Source: Chloroflexota bacterium
GTDB taxonomy: Bacteria; Chloroflexota; Anaerolineae; Promineifilales; Promineifilaceae
Assembly: GCA_008501785.1 (NCBI GenBank)
Contig: QQUD01000464.1
Location: 1-7,301, forward strand
Length of the DNA: 7,301 nt
Reading direction: 5' to 3'
Shown here: positions 1 to 5,780 of the stretch, one piece after another
Layout: every line of letters starts with the position of its first letter
Numbering within the stretch: the stretch's first letter is position 1
Made by a program: the position numbers and the translations under genes
Notes under the pieces: generated by a model
What the model was told of the DNA's origin: nothing
What the model saw: only the letters and a program-made list of their open reading frames with translations
Database searches by the model: none

Positions 1-1219
1 CGAAAACGAGCACAAGGAAATCACCGAACGCATTGAGTATTTGCGTGGCTTGCTGGCTGACAAAAAGCTGATCCTGGGATTGATTAAAGAAGATATTCAA
101 TATTTACGTGACAAGTATGGTGACGAGCGTCGTACCCAAGTTGCACACGGGTTAGCTGCCGAACTGAACATGGAAGACTTGATTCAGGATGAGGATGTGC
201 TGATTTCGATTACTCAGCGCGGTTATGTCAAGCGTACACCGGTTGCTGCTTATCGCAAACAGGGTCGTGGCGGCAAGGGCTTGATTGGCATGAGTACCCG
301 CGATCGGGATCAGCTTGAGCGACTATTTGCTGCTGGCTCACTAAACAGCATTTTGTTCTTCTCAGATCGAGGCAAGGTGTATTCAGAAAAGGCGTATCAA
401 ATTCCTGAACTAGTACGAACAGCGAAGGGGACTTCGCTGATGAATATTTTGCCGCTGATGCCTGAGGAAAAGATAACGGCCGCTTTAGCCGTTCACGATT
501 TCGACGAGGCAGAATTCTTGGTAATGATCACCCGCAAGGGCCGCATCAAGCGCGTTGATGTTAGCTCATTTAAAAATGTGCGCCCCAGTGGTTTGATTGC
601 CATTGGGCTGGATGATGATGACAGCCTGGGCTGGGTGAAATTGACAACAGGTAATCAAGACTTGATTTTGGTCAGCGAACAGGGCAAGGGTATCCGATTC
701 AACGAGCAGGATGTGCGCCCGATGGGTCGAATGGCGGCCGGTGTGAATGCAATGAAGCTAGATGATTGGGATCGCATTGCCGGGGCTGATGTCGTTATGG
801 AAAATGACGATGTATTGGTCATCACCGAAAAAGGGTATGGTAAACGAACCCCAGTTGATGATTATCGCCAGCAAAATCGGTATGGCTCGGGTGTGAAAGC
901 GATGGTGCTTGAGCCGCAGCGTACCGGCAAGATTGTATCAGCTCGGGTTGTGACCGCAGGTGATGAAGTAACTTGTATTTCGTCTAGTGGCATCATGCTT
1001 CGCACTTCTGTCGATGATGTGTCACAGCAAGGCCGCATCACGCAGGGTGTGCGTGTCATGGACCTACGCGGCGCGGATACGGTGGCTTCGGTTGCTGTGA
1101 TTCGTGAAGGCCGCCTCTCGCAAGTCAAAGATGAAAATGGCGAGGAAGGGGAGAATGGCGAGGCGGTGGTTGAAGAAAGAATAGAAGAAGTGGCTGAGGA
1201 TACGGCCGTTTCTAACTAA
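1..1219 (+). CDS. gyrA: DNA gyrase subunit A, C-terminal part (5' truncated by window edge)
   Basis: Subunit A of type IIA topoisomerase, which cleaves and rejoins DNA while its C-terminal domain wraps DNA to allow negative supercoiling. Only the last 405 residues are present; the frame is open from base 2. Residues 1-45 are the end of the coiled-coil/tower region, ending in the conserved KYGDERRT. Six beta-pinwheel blades follow, recognisable by recurring units such as DVLISITQRGYVKRTPV, FLVMITRKGRIKRVDV and DVLVITEKGYGKRTPV. The GyrA box is at bases 260-280 and reads QGRGGKG, one residue from the canonical QRRGGKG. This points to gyrase rather than ParC. The protein ends in an acidic tail of about 29 residues rich in Glu, Asp and Gly, a kind of tail known to modulate wrapping in some GyrA proteins. 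The gene converges on bcp. The N-terminal catalytic tyrosine domain is outside the window. Confidence 0.95.
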   Translation, partial: ENEHKEITERIEYLRGLLADKKLILGLIKEDIQYLRDKYGDERRTQVAHGLAAELNMEDLIQDEDVLISITQRGYVKRTPVAAYRKQGRGGKGLIGMSTRDRDQLERLFAAGSLNSILFFSDRGKVYSEKAYQIPELVRTAKGTSLMNILPLMPEEKITAALAVHDFDEAEFLVMITRKGRIKRVDVSSFKNVRPSGLIAIGLDDDDSLGWVKLTTGNQDLILVSEQGKGIRFNEQDVRPMGRMAAGVNAMKLDDWDRIAGADVVMENDDVLVITEKGYGKRTPVDDYRQQNRYGSGVKAMVLEPQRTGKIVSARVVTAGDEVTCISSSGIMLRTSVDDVSQQGRITQGVRVMDLRGADTVASVAVIREGRLSQVKDENGEEGENGEAVVEERIEEVAEDTAVSN

Positions 1220-1221
1220 GA

Positions 1222-1280
1222 AGTGGAGAGTGGTTAGTGGTTAGTGAAAACTCTCCACTAACCACTATTCACTCTCCACT
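1222..1280. terminator. Repeat-built hairpin between convergent gyrA and bcp
   Basis: The 66-bp gap between the two convergent stop codons is nearly all one inverted repeat. AGTGGAGAGT (1222-1231) pairs with ACTCTCCACT (1271-1280). Inside it GGTTAGTGG (1232-1240) pairs with CCACTAACC (1255-1263), leaving a 14-nt loop and a 7-nt bulge on the 3' arm. The arms consist of iterated short words (GTGGTTA, CTCTCCA), so this looks like a dispersed low-complexity repeat. Its position suggests a bidirectional transcript end, but neither strand has a T-tract after the stem, so intrinsic termination is unproven. Confidence 0.55.
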
Positions 1281-1285
1281 CTCCA

Positions 1286-1741
1286 CTATTTAAACTGCTT
1301 CACTGCTTTCTCAATACTCTTCTTCGGACTAATCTTAAACTGTACGTCTTCTAATTTCCCCTCAGCATCAATCACAAAATGGCTGCGAATGATTCCCATG
1401 TAGGAACGGCCGTATAACTTCTTCTCGCCCCACACCCCAAACGCTTCTGCGACAGCATGGTCTGGATCAGACAATAAATTGTATGGCAGTGCTTCTTTTG
1501 CTCGCCATTTGGCTAACTTCTCCGGTGCATCAGGGCTAATGCCCAACACAACTGCCCCCGCATCCTCAAACACCGGGAAATTATCCCGCAGCCCACACGC
1601 CTGCGTTGTGCAGCCAGATGTGCCAGCCTTTGGGTAAAAGAAAATTAGCACCCGCTGCCCCCGATAATCAGCCAAATTCACTACATTCCCCTCATCCGAT
1701 GTCAATTCAAATTCCGGTGCAAGATCACCTATATTTAACAT
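1286..1741 (-). CDS. bcp: Thioredoxin-dependent thiol peroxidase, BCP/PrxQ peroxiredoxin
   Basis: Cytoplasmic peroxiredoxin that reduces hydrogen peroxide and organic hydroperoxides and is normally recycled by thioredoxin. The 151-residue length is typical of the family. The AhpC/TSA thioredoxin fold starts at GDLAPEFEL (5-13). The active-site loop YPKAGTSGCTTQAC (36-49) supplies peroxidatic Cys44 and the preceding Thr41. Cys49, five residues on, is the resolving cysteine position of the atypical 2-Cys PrxQ/BCP type. Arg119 in GIIRSHFVID matches the conserved catalytic arginine. The ATG start is backed by AGGAG (minus strand, 1748-1752) with a 6-nt spacer. The upstream same-strand neighbour is the symporter, but a 232-bp structured gap argues against an operon. 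No oxidative-stress regulator is nearby. Confidence 0.96.
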   Translation of the reverse strand: MLNIGDLAPEFELTSDEGNVVNLADYRGQRVLIFFYPKAGTSGCTTQACGLRDNFPVFEDAGAVVLGISPDAPEKLAKWRAKEALPYNLLSDPDHAVAEAFGVWGEKKLYGRSYMGIIRSHFVIDAEGKLEDVQFKISPKKSIEKAVKQFK

Positions 1742-1747
1742 TTTGTT

Positions 1748-1752
1748 CTCCT
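1748..1752 (-). promoter_or_regulatory. Shine-Dalgarno of bcp
   Basis: On the minus strand AGGAG lies 6 nt before the ATG at 1741, which fixes the bcp start. Confidence 0.8.
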
Positions 1753-1759
1753 AAATGGT

Positions 1760-1796
1760 GTGTTTTGAAACACTGATCAAATCCCCCAAGATTTGA
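1760..1796 (-). promoter_or_regulatory. Two small dyads in the bcp leader
   Basis: Just upstream of the bcp ribosome binding site are two close inverted repeats. GTGTTT/AAACAC with a 2-nt centre is at 1760-1773. TCAAATC/GATTTGA with a 6-nt centre is at 1777-1796. They could be operator half-sites or leader hairpins. A possible minus-strand -10 (TACAAT, 1801-1806) lies just upstream, but no convincing -35 was found. No known regulator motif is matched. Confidence 0.3.
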
Positions 1797-1826
1797 AATG
1801 ATTGTATGCCAAACAAGGTTTGTTGG

Positions 1827-1977
1827 GTAGGGGCTAGGCAATCGGGAATGATTGATGCGAAGCATGTGGCGCTGTCTCCCGATTGCCTAGCCCGTTTATG
1901 TGGAGAAGAGGGGCGAGACAGCGCGGAGTAAAGATGCTCTGTTTTGCTACAATTATTCCGCGTTGTCCCGCCCCTAC
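1827..1977. repeat. Composite intergenic inverted-repeat element (two hairpins, inverted ends)
   Basis: A 151-bp structured block bounded by inverted octamers GTAGGGGC (1827-1834) and GCCCCTAC (1970-1977). Hairpin A is a perfect 17-bp pair, 1831-1847 with 1877-1893; its 29-nt loop contains a further ATGC-GAA-GCAT stem (1855-1865). Hairpin B pairs 1911-1926 with 1958-1973, 16 positions with one mismatch and one G-T pair. GAGACAGCGC at 1915-1924 is also the exact complement of 1869-1878 in hairpin A, so an alternative A-B fold is possible. The right end overlaps the symporter stop codon (1974-1976). It looks like a REP- or MITE-like non-coding element; no transposase or clear target duplication is seen. 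Confidence 0.7.
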
Positions 1978-3428
1978 AATTCGAACGATTTATTTGCTTC
2001 CTGCCCCTTGCCTCTTGCCCCTTGCCCCTTTGCCCGCTGAATGGCTAACTGCCGCCGAATCTCGTTGTGTTTTTCTTTGGTGAGTGGGTAGCGCCAGGCG
2101 ACGGCGATAGAGAGGACGAGCATGATGCCAGGGAAAACGCCGACGAAGAAGCGCATGGCGTTGAGGGCGCTTTGGGGTTGTTCGATAAAGAAGCTGCCGC
2201 CGGTGCTGGTGACGTAGCCGGTAGCAGACAGGACATGTCCGACGACAAAAACAGCGAAGGCTGAAGCCAGTTTGCGAAAGAAGACGAGGTAGCCAGTGTA
2301 AACACCTTCTCGACGCTTGCCGGTTTTTAGCTCGTCTTCTTCGACGACATCGGCGACAATGGCCCAGGGAATTAAGGTGGCTGCGCCATATCCCAATCCG
2401 GCAAAGATGGAGGCGATTAGGATTTGGTTTTGGCCGCCGGGGGGGACGCTGGCGATGATGAATAGGACAATCACCATCATCATCATGCTGCTGATGTAGG
2501 TGTTGCGTTTGCCGTAGCGGCGCATGAGCTGCACGACGATTGGCATGGAGAGGAATGCGAGTCCCAGCACAACAGCCATCAGAATATTGTCGAAACCGGG
2601 TTCGACGCGCACGTAGTCGATGAGAAAGCGAATGAAAACAACGAGCATTATGTCAACGGTGGCGAAACTGAGCAGGTAGATGAGTGCGCCGTAGCGAAAC
2701 GGCCGATTACTGAACACTTCTTTGAATGTTTGTAACGGCCGTAACCCATCCAAATCAGGCTCCCGTTCTGGCTCTTCAATATTGCGAAACAAAATCAGAT
2801 ACGGGATGACAAAGGTGACTGCCCAAATACCAGCCACAATCATGTAGCCGATGCGCACACCTTCTGTGCCGCCACCAAACCGTAGCCCAAACAAATCTTC
2901 TGCCAAATATGTGAAGGTTGCACCAGTGATAAGTGCAGCAAAGACCGATGTACCCATGCGCCAGCCAGCAATATTGCTGCGTTCGTCGTAATCTTCGCTC
3001 AGTTCGGGGGTGAGGGCGACGTAGGGCACGTTGACGACGGTGTACAGGGTGTCGAATAGCAAAAAGGCGGCGCTGTAGTACACGGCTAACCAAATATCGC
3101 TTTTGATGGGTGGCACAATAAATAATAGGAAGAAGCTAATGCCAAAGGGAATGGAGCCGAAGAGGAGAAACGGCCGTCTTCGCCCCCATCGCGATTGCAA
3201 ACGATCACTGAGCATGCCCACCAATGGATCATTGATGCCATCCCACAGCTTGCCCACAAAAAAAGCTGTGCCAGCCAGCCCGGGGTCGAGGCCAACCACA
3301 TTCGTGAGAAACACAAACCAAAATGCATTGCGAACCGTTGTAGCCGCCGATGTACCCCAATCCCCTAAACCGTAAATAAATTTCACTCGGCGCGTTAACT
3401 GGTTATCATCATTTTCGGTGTGGATCAT
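1974..3428 (-). CDS. GPH-family (MelB-type) cation:sugar symporter, MFS superfamily
   Basis: Inner-membrane secondary transporter of the glycoside-pentoside-hexuronide:cation symporter family, 484 residues and about 12 hydrophobic segments. Family hallmarks appear in order: YGLGDWG (19-25); WDGINDP (62-68), whose two Asp correspond to the MelB cation-site aspartates; SRWGRRRP (79-86); ALTPELSEDYDERS (138-151); and ADVVEEDELKTGKRREG (about 359-375). The usual family ending, close to YPLTKEKHNEIRRQL, is reached at residue 461. The remaining Gly/Lys/Gln-rich tail (465-484) is encoded by a 7-bp tandem repeat and following bases, so it is probably an acquired extension. AAGGA (minus strand, 3437-3441) lies 8 nt before the ATG. 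The substrate cannot be read from sequence; no glycosidase or sugar regulator adjoins it. Confidence 0.9.
   Translation of the reverse strand: MIHTENDDNQLTRRVKFIYGLGDWGTSAATTVRNAFWFVFLTNVVGLDPGLAGTAFFVGKLWDGINDPLVGMLSDRLQSRWGRRRPFLLFGSIPFGISFFLLFIVPPIKSDIWLAVYYSAAFLLFDTLYTVVNVPYVALTPELSEDYDERSNIAGWRMGTSVFAALITGATFTYLAEDLFGLRFGGGTEGVRIGYMIVAGIWAVTFVIPYLILFRNIEEPEREPDLDGLRPLQTFKEVFSNRPFRYGALIYLLSFATVDIMLVVFIRFLIDYVRVEPGFDNILMAVVLGLAFLSMPIVVQLMRRYGKRNTYISSMMMMVIVLFIIASVPPGGQNQILIASIFAGLGYGAATLIPWAIVADVVEEDELKTGKRREGVYTGYLVFFRKLASAFAVFVVGHVLSATGYVTSTGGSFFIEQPQSALNAMRFFVGVFPGIMLVLSIAVAWRYPLTKEKHNEIRRQLAIQRAKGQGARGKGQEANKSFEL
2002..2035. repeat. 7-bp short tandem repeat inside the 3' end of the symporter gene
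   Basis: Heptamer units TGCCCCT, TGCCTCT, TGCCCCT, TGCCCCT run head to tail from 2002 to 2029, followed by an extra T and a partial unit TGCCC. Read on the minus strand they encode the RAKGQGARGKGQ part of the symporter tail. Heptanucleotide arrays of this kind are known from intergenic DNA of cyanobacteria (STRR repeats); here the array is in frame within a gene. Confidence 0.75.
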
Positions 3429-3436
3429 GCATACTG

Positions 3437-3441
3437 TCCTT
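3437..3441 (-). promoter_or_regulatory. Shine-Dalgarno of the symporter
   Basis: Minus-strand AAGGA sits 8 nt before the ATG at 3428 and supports that start over internal ones. Confidence 0.6.
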
Positions 3442-3499
3442 ATACAAAAATTCCTTGCGTAATAACAAGAGCACTATTTGGCGCTCACCCCAAACGAAT

Positions 3500-3526
3500 T
3501 TTATAGAGATCGGGAACCAATCACAA
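3500..3526 (-). promoter_or_regulatory. Candidate promoter of the symporter gene
   Basis: On the minus strand TTGTGA (3521-3526) and TATAAA (3500-3505) resemble -35 and -10 boxes, with a short 15-bp spacer. The implied leader is about 65 nt. The short spacer makes this a weak call. Confidence 0.3.
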
Positions 3527-3552
3527 AAAGCCGTCGTTATAGAGACAGATGA

Positions 3553-3567
3553 ACGTCAACTAGACGT
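3553..3567. promoter_or_regulatory. Small dyad between divergent promoters
   Basis: ACGTC-AACTA-GACGT is a perfect 5-bp inverted repeat with a 5-bp centre. It lies between the candidate symporter promoter (3500-3526) and the candidate promoter of the small membrane gene (3584-3613), so it could be a shared operator. A 5-bp arm is short enough to arise by chance. Confidence 0.25.
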
Positions 3568-3583
3568 ACAGAAAACAACGAGC

Positions 3584-3613
3584 ATCACAAGCTACAAATT
3601 CGTATCCTATAAT
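3584..3613 (+). promoter_or_regulatory. Candidate sigma70-type promoter of the small membrane protein gene
   Basis: A perfect TATAAT (3608-3613) is preceded by ATCACA (3584-3589), four of six matches to TTGACA, at 18-bp spacing. Transcription would start near 3620 and give a leader of about 65 nt. The rest of the 259-bp gap (3429-3687) shows no ORF or strong RNA structure. Confidence 0.45.
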
Positions 3614-3675
3614 TAGATAAACCGATTCGTACAAGCAAAAGAATTTACTGTTAGTTAAACACCTTAGGAATTAAT

Positions 3676-3682
3676 AAGGAGG
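3676..3682 (+). promoter_or_regulatory. Strong Shine-Dalgarno of the small membrane protein gene
   Basis: AAGGAGG lies 2 nt before the ATG at 3685 and 5 nt before a second ATG at 3688. The longer spacing is closer to optimum, so 3688 is the preferred start. Confidence 0.8.
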
Positions 3683-3687
3683 TCATG

Positions 3688-4020
3688 ATGCCTACATTTT
3701 ACATGGTTTTTTGGTCTGTTGTAATGGTTTTAGCAATGGGAATGTGGCGGCTGCGTAGTTGGCGGGGAACGGCCGTTGTGGCATTGGTCACCTTCCTCAT
3801 TCTGGTGTTTAGTCAAGCATTATTTGTGCAATTATCGCAGGCGGCCGGGGTAGACCCCACACTCGCTTTCACTGCTCCAGAACTTTATATGCGTGGTGGC
3901 CCGGCGGCGTGGTTGGCACTTTTGGTCATGCCGTGTGGCTGGTTAGGTCCGATCATTGGGTCTAATCTGGTACAGCGCAGCCAACCGATGATTGACTCTA
4001 CAAATTTTCAAGAATTTTAG
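3688..4020 (+). CDS. Small hypothetical integral membrane protein, about three TM helices
   Basis: I do not recognise the family. The product is 110 residues (111 if the in-frame ATG at 3685 is used). It has hydrophobic stretches at about residues 2-18, 28-51 and 73-92, with a basic loop RLRSWRG between the first two, so a three-helix inner-membrane protein is likely. A short polar C-terminal tail ends the protein, with no cysteine or metal motif. It is probably real because of the perfect AAGGAGG, a plausible promoter, a continuous hydrophobic pattern and no better ORF on either strand. It is divergent from the symporter and convergent with the methyltransferase gene. One AACGGCCGTT palindrome falls in it, encoding Thr-Ala-Val. 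No function can be assigned. Confidence 0.72.
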   Translation: MPTFYMVFWSVVMVLAMGMWRLRSWRGTAVVALVTFLILVFSQALFVQLSQAAGVDPTLAFTAPELYMRGGPAAWLALLVMPCGWLGPIIGSNLVQRSQPMIDSTNFQEF

Positions 4021-4026
4021 CAATGA

Positions 4027-4073
4027 GGAGTGGAAGCTTTAGTTGGACCCGTTCCGGCTAAAGCCTCCACTCC
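4027..4073. terminator. 16-bp hairpin in the convergent gap, probable dispersed repeat
   Basis: GGAGTGGAAGCTTTAG (4027-4042) pairs with CTAAAGCCTCCACTCC (4058-4073) with one mismatch and a 15-nt loop in which GGA and TCC can also pair. It starts 7 bp after the stop of the small membrane gene and faces the end of the methyltransferase gene. It may stop transcription from both sides, but no T-tract follows on either strand. A perfect 10-bp palindrome CTTCCGGAAG at 4091-4100 lies in the same gap. It looks like a mobile or dispersed intergenic repeat. Confidence 0.5.
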
Positions 4074-4127
4074 CAAACGCTATAAGAACCCTTCCGGAAG
4101 CTTTTAACAAAAACCTCAAAACAAACG

Positions 4128-5567
4128 CTATTCAGCTTCCAGGAAATTCTCCTCAATCCCCATTTCCTCAAACAATTTCCTAATCATTTCCTCAAAATCA
4201 TCAGTTTCATCTAAAGGCAAATATTGTTGTTGAATGTGGGTGATGGCATTTGCTACATCTGCATACCAAACCGGTGATTCCCCTTGTACGTGTGCCAATA
4301 AAGTTGGAAAACAATCCCTGAAAACATCTGCATCCCATGCGCTGAGGCGCAAATAGCTCAATAGCTGCGCTAGCGTTAGCGATTCAAGATGAGGTGCTAA
4401 GGCTTGTTTGATCGCAAAAAATTCATTTGGCCCATTCATGGCGATGGCCTCAGCAAATGATTGCTGTGTTTCGAGACCCTGTTGGGGCAGTTGCCCCAAC
4501 AGATAGGCGGCTACCTGAATGTTTTCTTGATAATGTTCTGGATGCAGTGCCAATCCACCGGATTGTTCAACAAATTGACCAATCGCATGATAGTTGACCA
4601 TGAGCGAAAAGCTTCCGTGCAAATTGGGCAGCGGGTTTTCTTGGCCTATCAAATCGTGAGGCAAGGTGTAACCGCGATCACTGGAGAGGAGGAGAATACG
4701 GCCGTTTCGACCAGGCTCAACACAAGCGTTTCCAAACCCCTGCCAAAATCGCACACAATCCAGCCCTACATTTGGAAATGAAATGGCGGCATCTGGCAAT
4801 TGCGATTCATACTCATCCAAAATCTGATTGTATTCGGGCACATCGTAATACGGCTTCATTAGCGGAATGGCTTCGTATGCCAATTCCAGCCGGTCCCAAA
4901 TGGTGGGATCGCTCAAGTCTGGTTCGGGTTGGCTGCTGTAGAGCGTGAGTAAATTTTCGCATAGCTGCCCGTCTTCGATGACAAAGCTGTCTTGTGGGAT
5001 GCTGTCGAAGAAGTAGTTGGCGATTAGAATGAGTGGATTTTGCAGCAGATCAGGTGTGAGCGTGAGATGGGCGTGGCGGAGAGTTAACGGCCGTTTATCC
5101 CCCACATCAAACAATGCAAAATCAAGCAGCCCCGCTTCCACCCAGGGTTTAAAATGATCATGCTCCTGCCAAAAATCGACAATTTCTGGCACAAAGTCCG
5201 TCATCACAAATTTGATGGGCAGTTCTGCCAGAGAAGATTGAGCCAGCCGATCATGGAACTGGTGCAAAAAATGATAGGCAAGCCTTCCCGAGCCAGCACC
5301 CAGTTCCACAATGTAAATAGGTTGCTCAGAATTGAGCGAAAATGTGTTGTTGTTAACGGCCGTTACACAATCTCGCACGTAATTAAAAGCAACCTGGCTG
5401 TATGCACGCGCCATTACCGGATTACTGCTAATGGTGTGTGGTACGACGTCGTCTTGCCATGCACGCATTCCGTTTTGTAAAAAATAGCGACGCTGAATGT
5501 CCCAAATGATAGATTGGGAAAGGCGTCGGTCAGCTTCAATGAGTTGAGTTAGGTCTTGTTCTGTCAT
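4128..5567 (-). CDS. Class I SAM-dependent methyltransferase-like protein
   Basis: Predicted cytoplasmic protein of 479 residues with a Rossmann-type methyltransferase core. Motif I is VELGAGSGRL (87-96), the SAM-binding glycine-rich loop. A strand ending in VMTDF (121-125) supplies the acidic residue that usually contacts the SAM ribose. LILIANYFFDSIPQDSF (179-195) occupies the motif IV region and resembles the MidA/NDUFAF7-like group, though the match is from memory. Residues 1-75 form a helical region, including YFLQNGMRAWQDDVVP. The C-terminal third is helical and ends in an acidic segment (about 444-479). The substrate is unknown. No good Shine-Dalgarno precedes the ATG, and a strong promoter sits only 11 nt upstream, so the mRNA is probably almost leaderless. 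Three ACGGCCGT palindromes lie in the gene, each in a different reading phase. Confidence 0.85.
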   Translation of the reverse strand: MTEQDLTQLIEADRRLSQSIIWDIQRRYFLQNGMRAWQDDVVPHTISSNPVMARAYSQVAFNYVRDCVTAVNNNTFSLNSEQPIYIVELGAGSGRLAYHFLHQFHDRLAQSSLAELPIKFVMTDFVPEIVDFWQEHDHFKPWVEAGLLDFALFDVGDKRPLTLRHAHLTLTPDLLQNPLILIANYFFDSIPQDSFVIEDGQLCENLLTLYSSQPEPDLSDPTIWDRLELAYEAIPLMKPYYDVPEYNQILDEYESQLPDAAISFPNVGLDCVRFWQGFGNACVEPGRNGRILLLSSDRGYTLPHDLIGQENPLPNLHGSFSLMVNYHAIGQFVEQSGGLALHPEHYQENIQVAAYLLGQLPQQGLETQQSFAEAIAMNGPNEFFAIKQALAPHLESLTLAQLLSYLRLSAWDADVFRDCFPTLLAHVQGESPVWYADVANAITHIQQQYLPLDETDDFEEMIRKLFEEMGIEENFLEAE

Positions 5568-5578
5568 GATTGGGAAGG

Positions 5579-5607
5579 ATTATAACGATTGTGCGGCATG
5601 GTGCGAA
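5579..5607 (-). promoter_or_regulatory. Promoter of the methyltransferase gene, giving a near-leaderless mRNA
   Basis: On the minus strand TTCGCA (5602-5607, four of six matches to TTGACA) is followed after exactly 17 bp by a perfect TATAAT (5579-5584). The -10 ends 11 nt before the ATG at 5567. A start about 7-8 nt downstream of it would leave a 5' leader of only a few bases, consistent with the absent Shine-Dalgarno. Confidence 0.6.
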
Positions 5608-5661
5608 AAATAAACTTTCGTACTAGCCGCCGTATTTACTGAGGTGAGCCAATCTTGCCTC

Positions 5662-5670
5662 TGCTATAAT
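5662..5670 (+). promoter_or_regulatory. Extended -10 promoter of the histidine kinase gene
   Basis: TGCTATAAT is an extended -10 element (TGn plus a perfect TATAAT). No -35 box fits at 16-18 bp, which extended -10 promoters tolerate. Transcription would begin near 5677. The leader would be about 100 nt for the ATG at 5781, or about 8 nt for the ATG at 5685. Confidence 0.5.
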
Positions 5671-5780
5671 GCAAATTATGTAAAATGATTATTAGACTCG
5701 GTGCCATAGTACCTTGCCGTTTGATTGATAACACGAAATTGTTGGAAACGGCCGTTGCATCAACCGAAAAGAGTTGCCTT

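Noticed and set aside
1222..1280. Classical Rho-independent terminator
   Set aside because: A hairpin exists but neither strand has a T-run directly after the stem, so only a probable transcript-end structure is claimed.
2002..2035. CRISPR-like array
   Set aside because: The units are contiguous 7-mers with no spacers; it is a simple short tandem repeat.
1883..2264. Short plus-strand ORFs over the repeat element and symporter 3' end
   Set aside because: They are made largely of repeat arms and antisense sequence, with no ribosome site.
2776..3375. Several 80-105 codon ORFs on both strands inside the symporter gene
   Set aside because: They overlap a clear GPH symporter in other frames and have biased, domain-free composition.
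3429..3687. Small RNA or riboswitch in the divergent gap
   Set aside because: Only short dyads and promoter-like boxes are visible, with no extended stem or known aptamer motif.
735..3847. CGGCCG hexamers at 735 and 3842 as members of the palindrome family
   Set aside because: Both are flanked as GCGGCCGG, lacking the A/T flanks of the ACGGCCGT family; they were left out of the count of ten.
4461..5480. Two plus-strand ORFs of 106 and 108 codons
   Set aside because: They are antisense to the methyltransferase coding region with no own signals.
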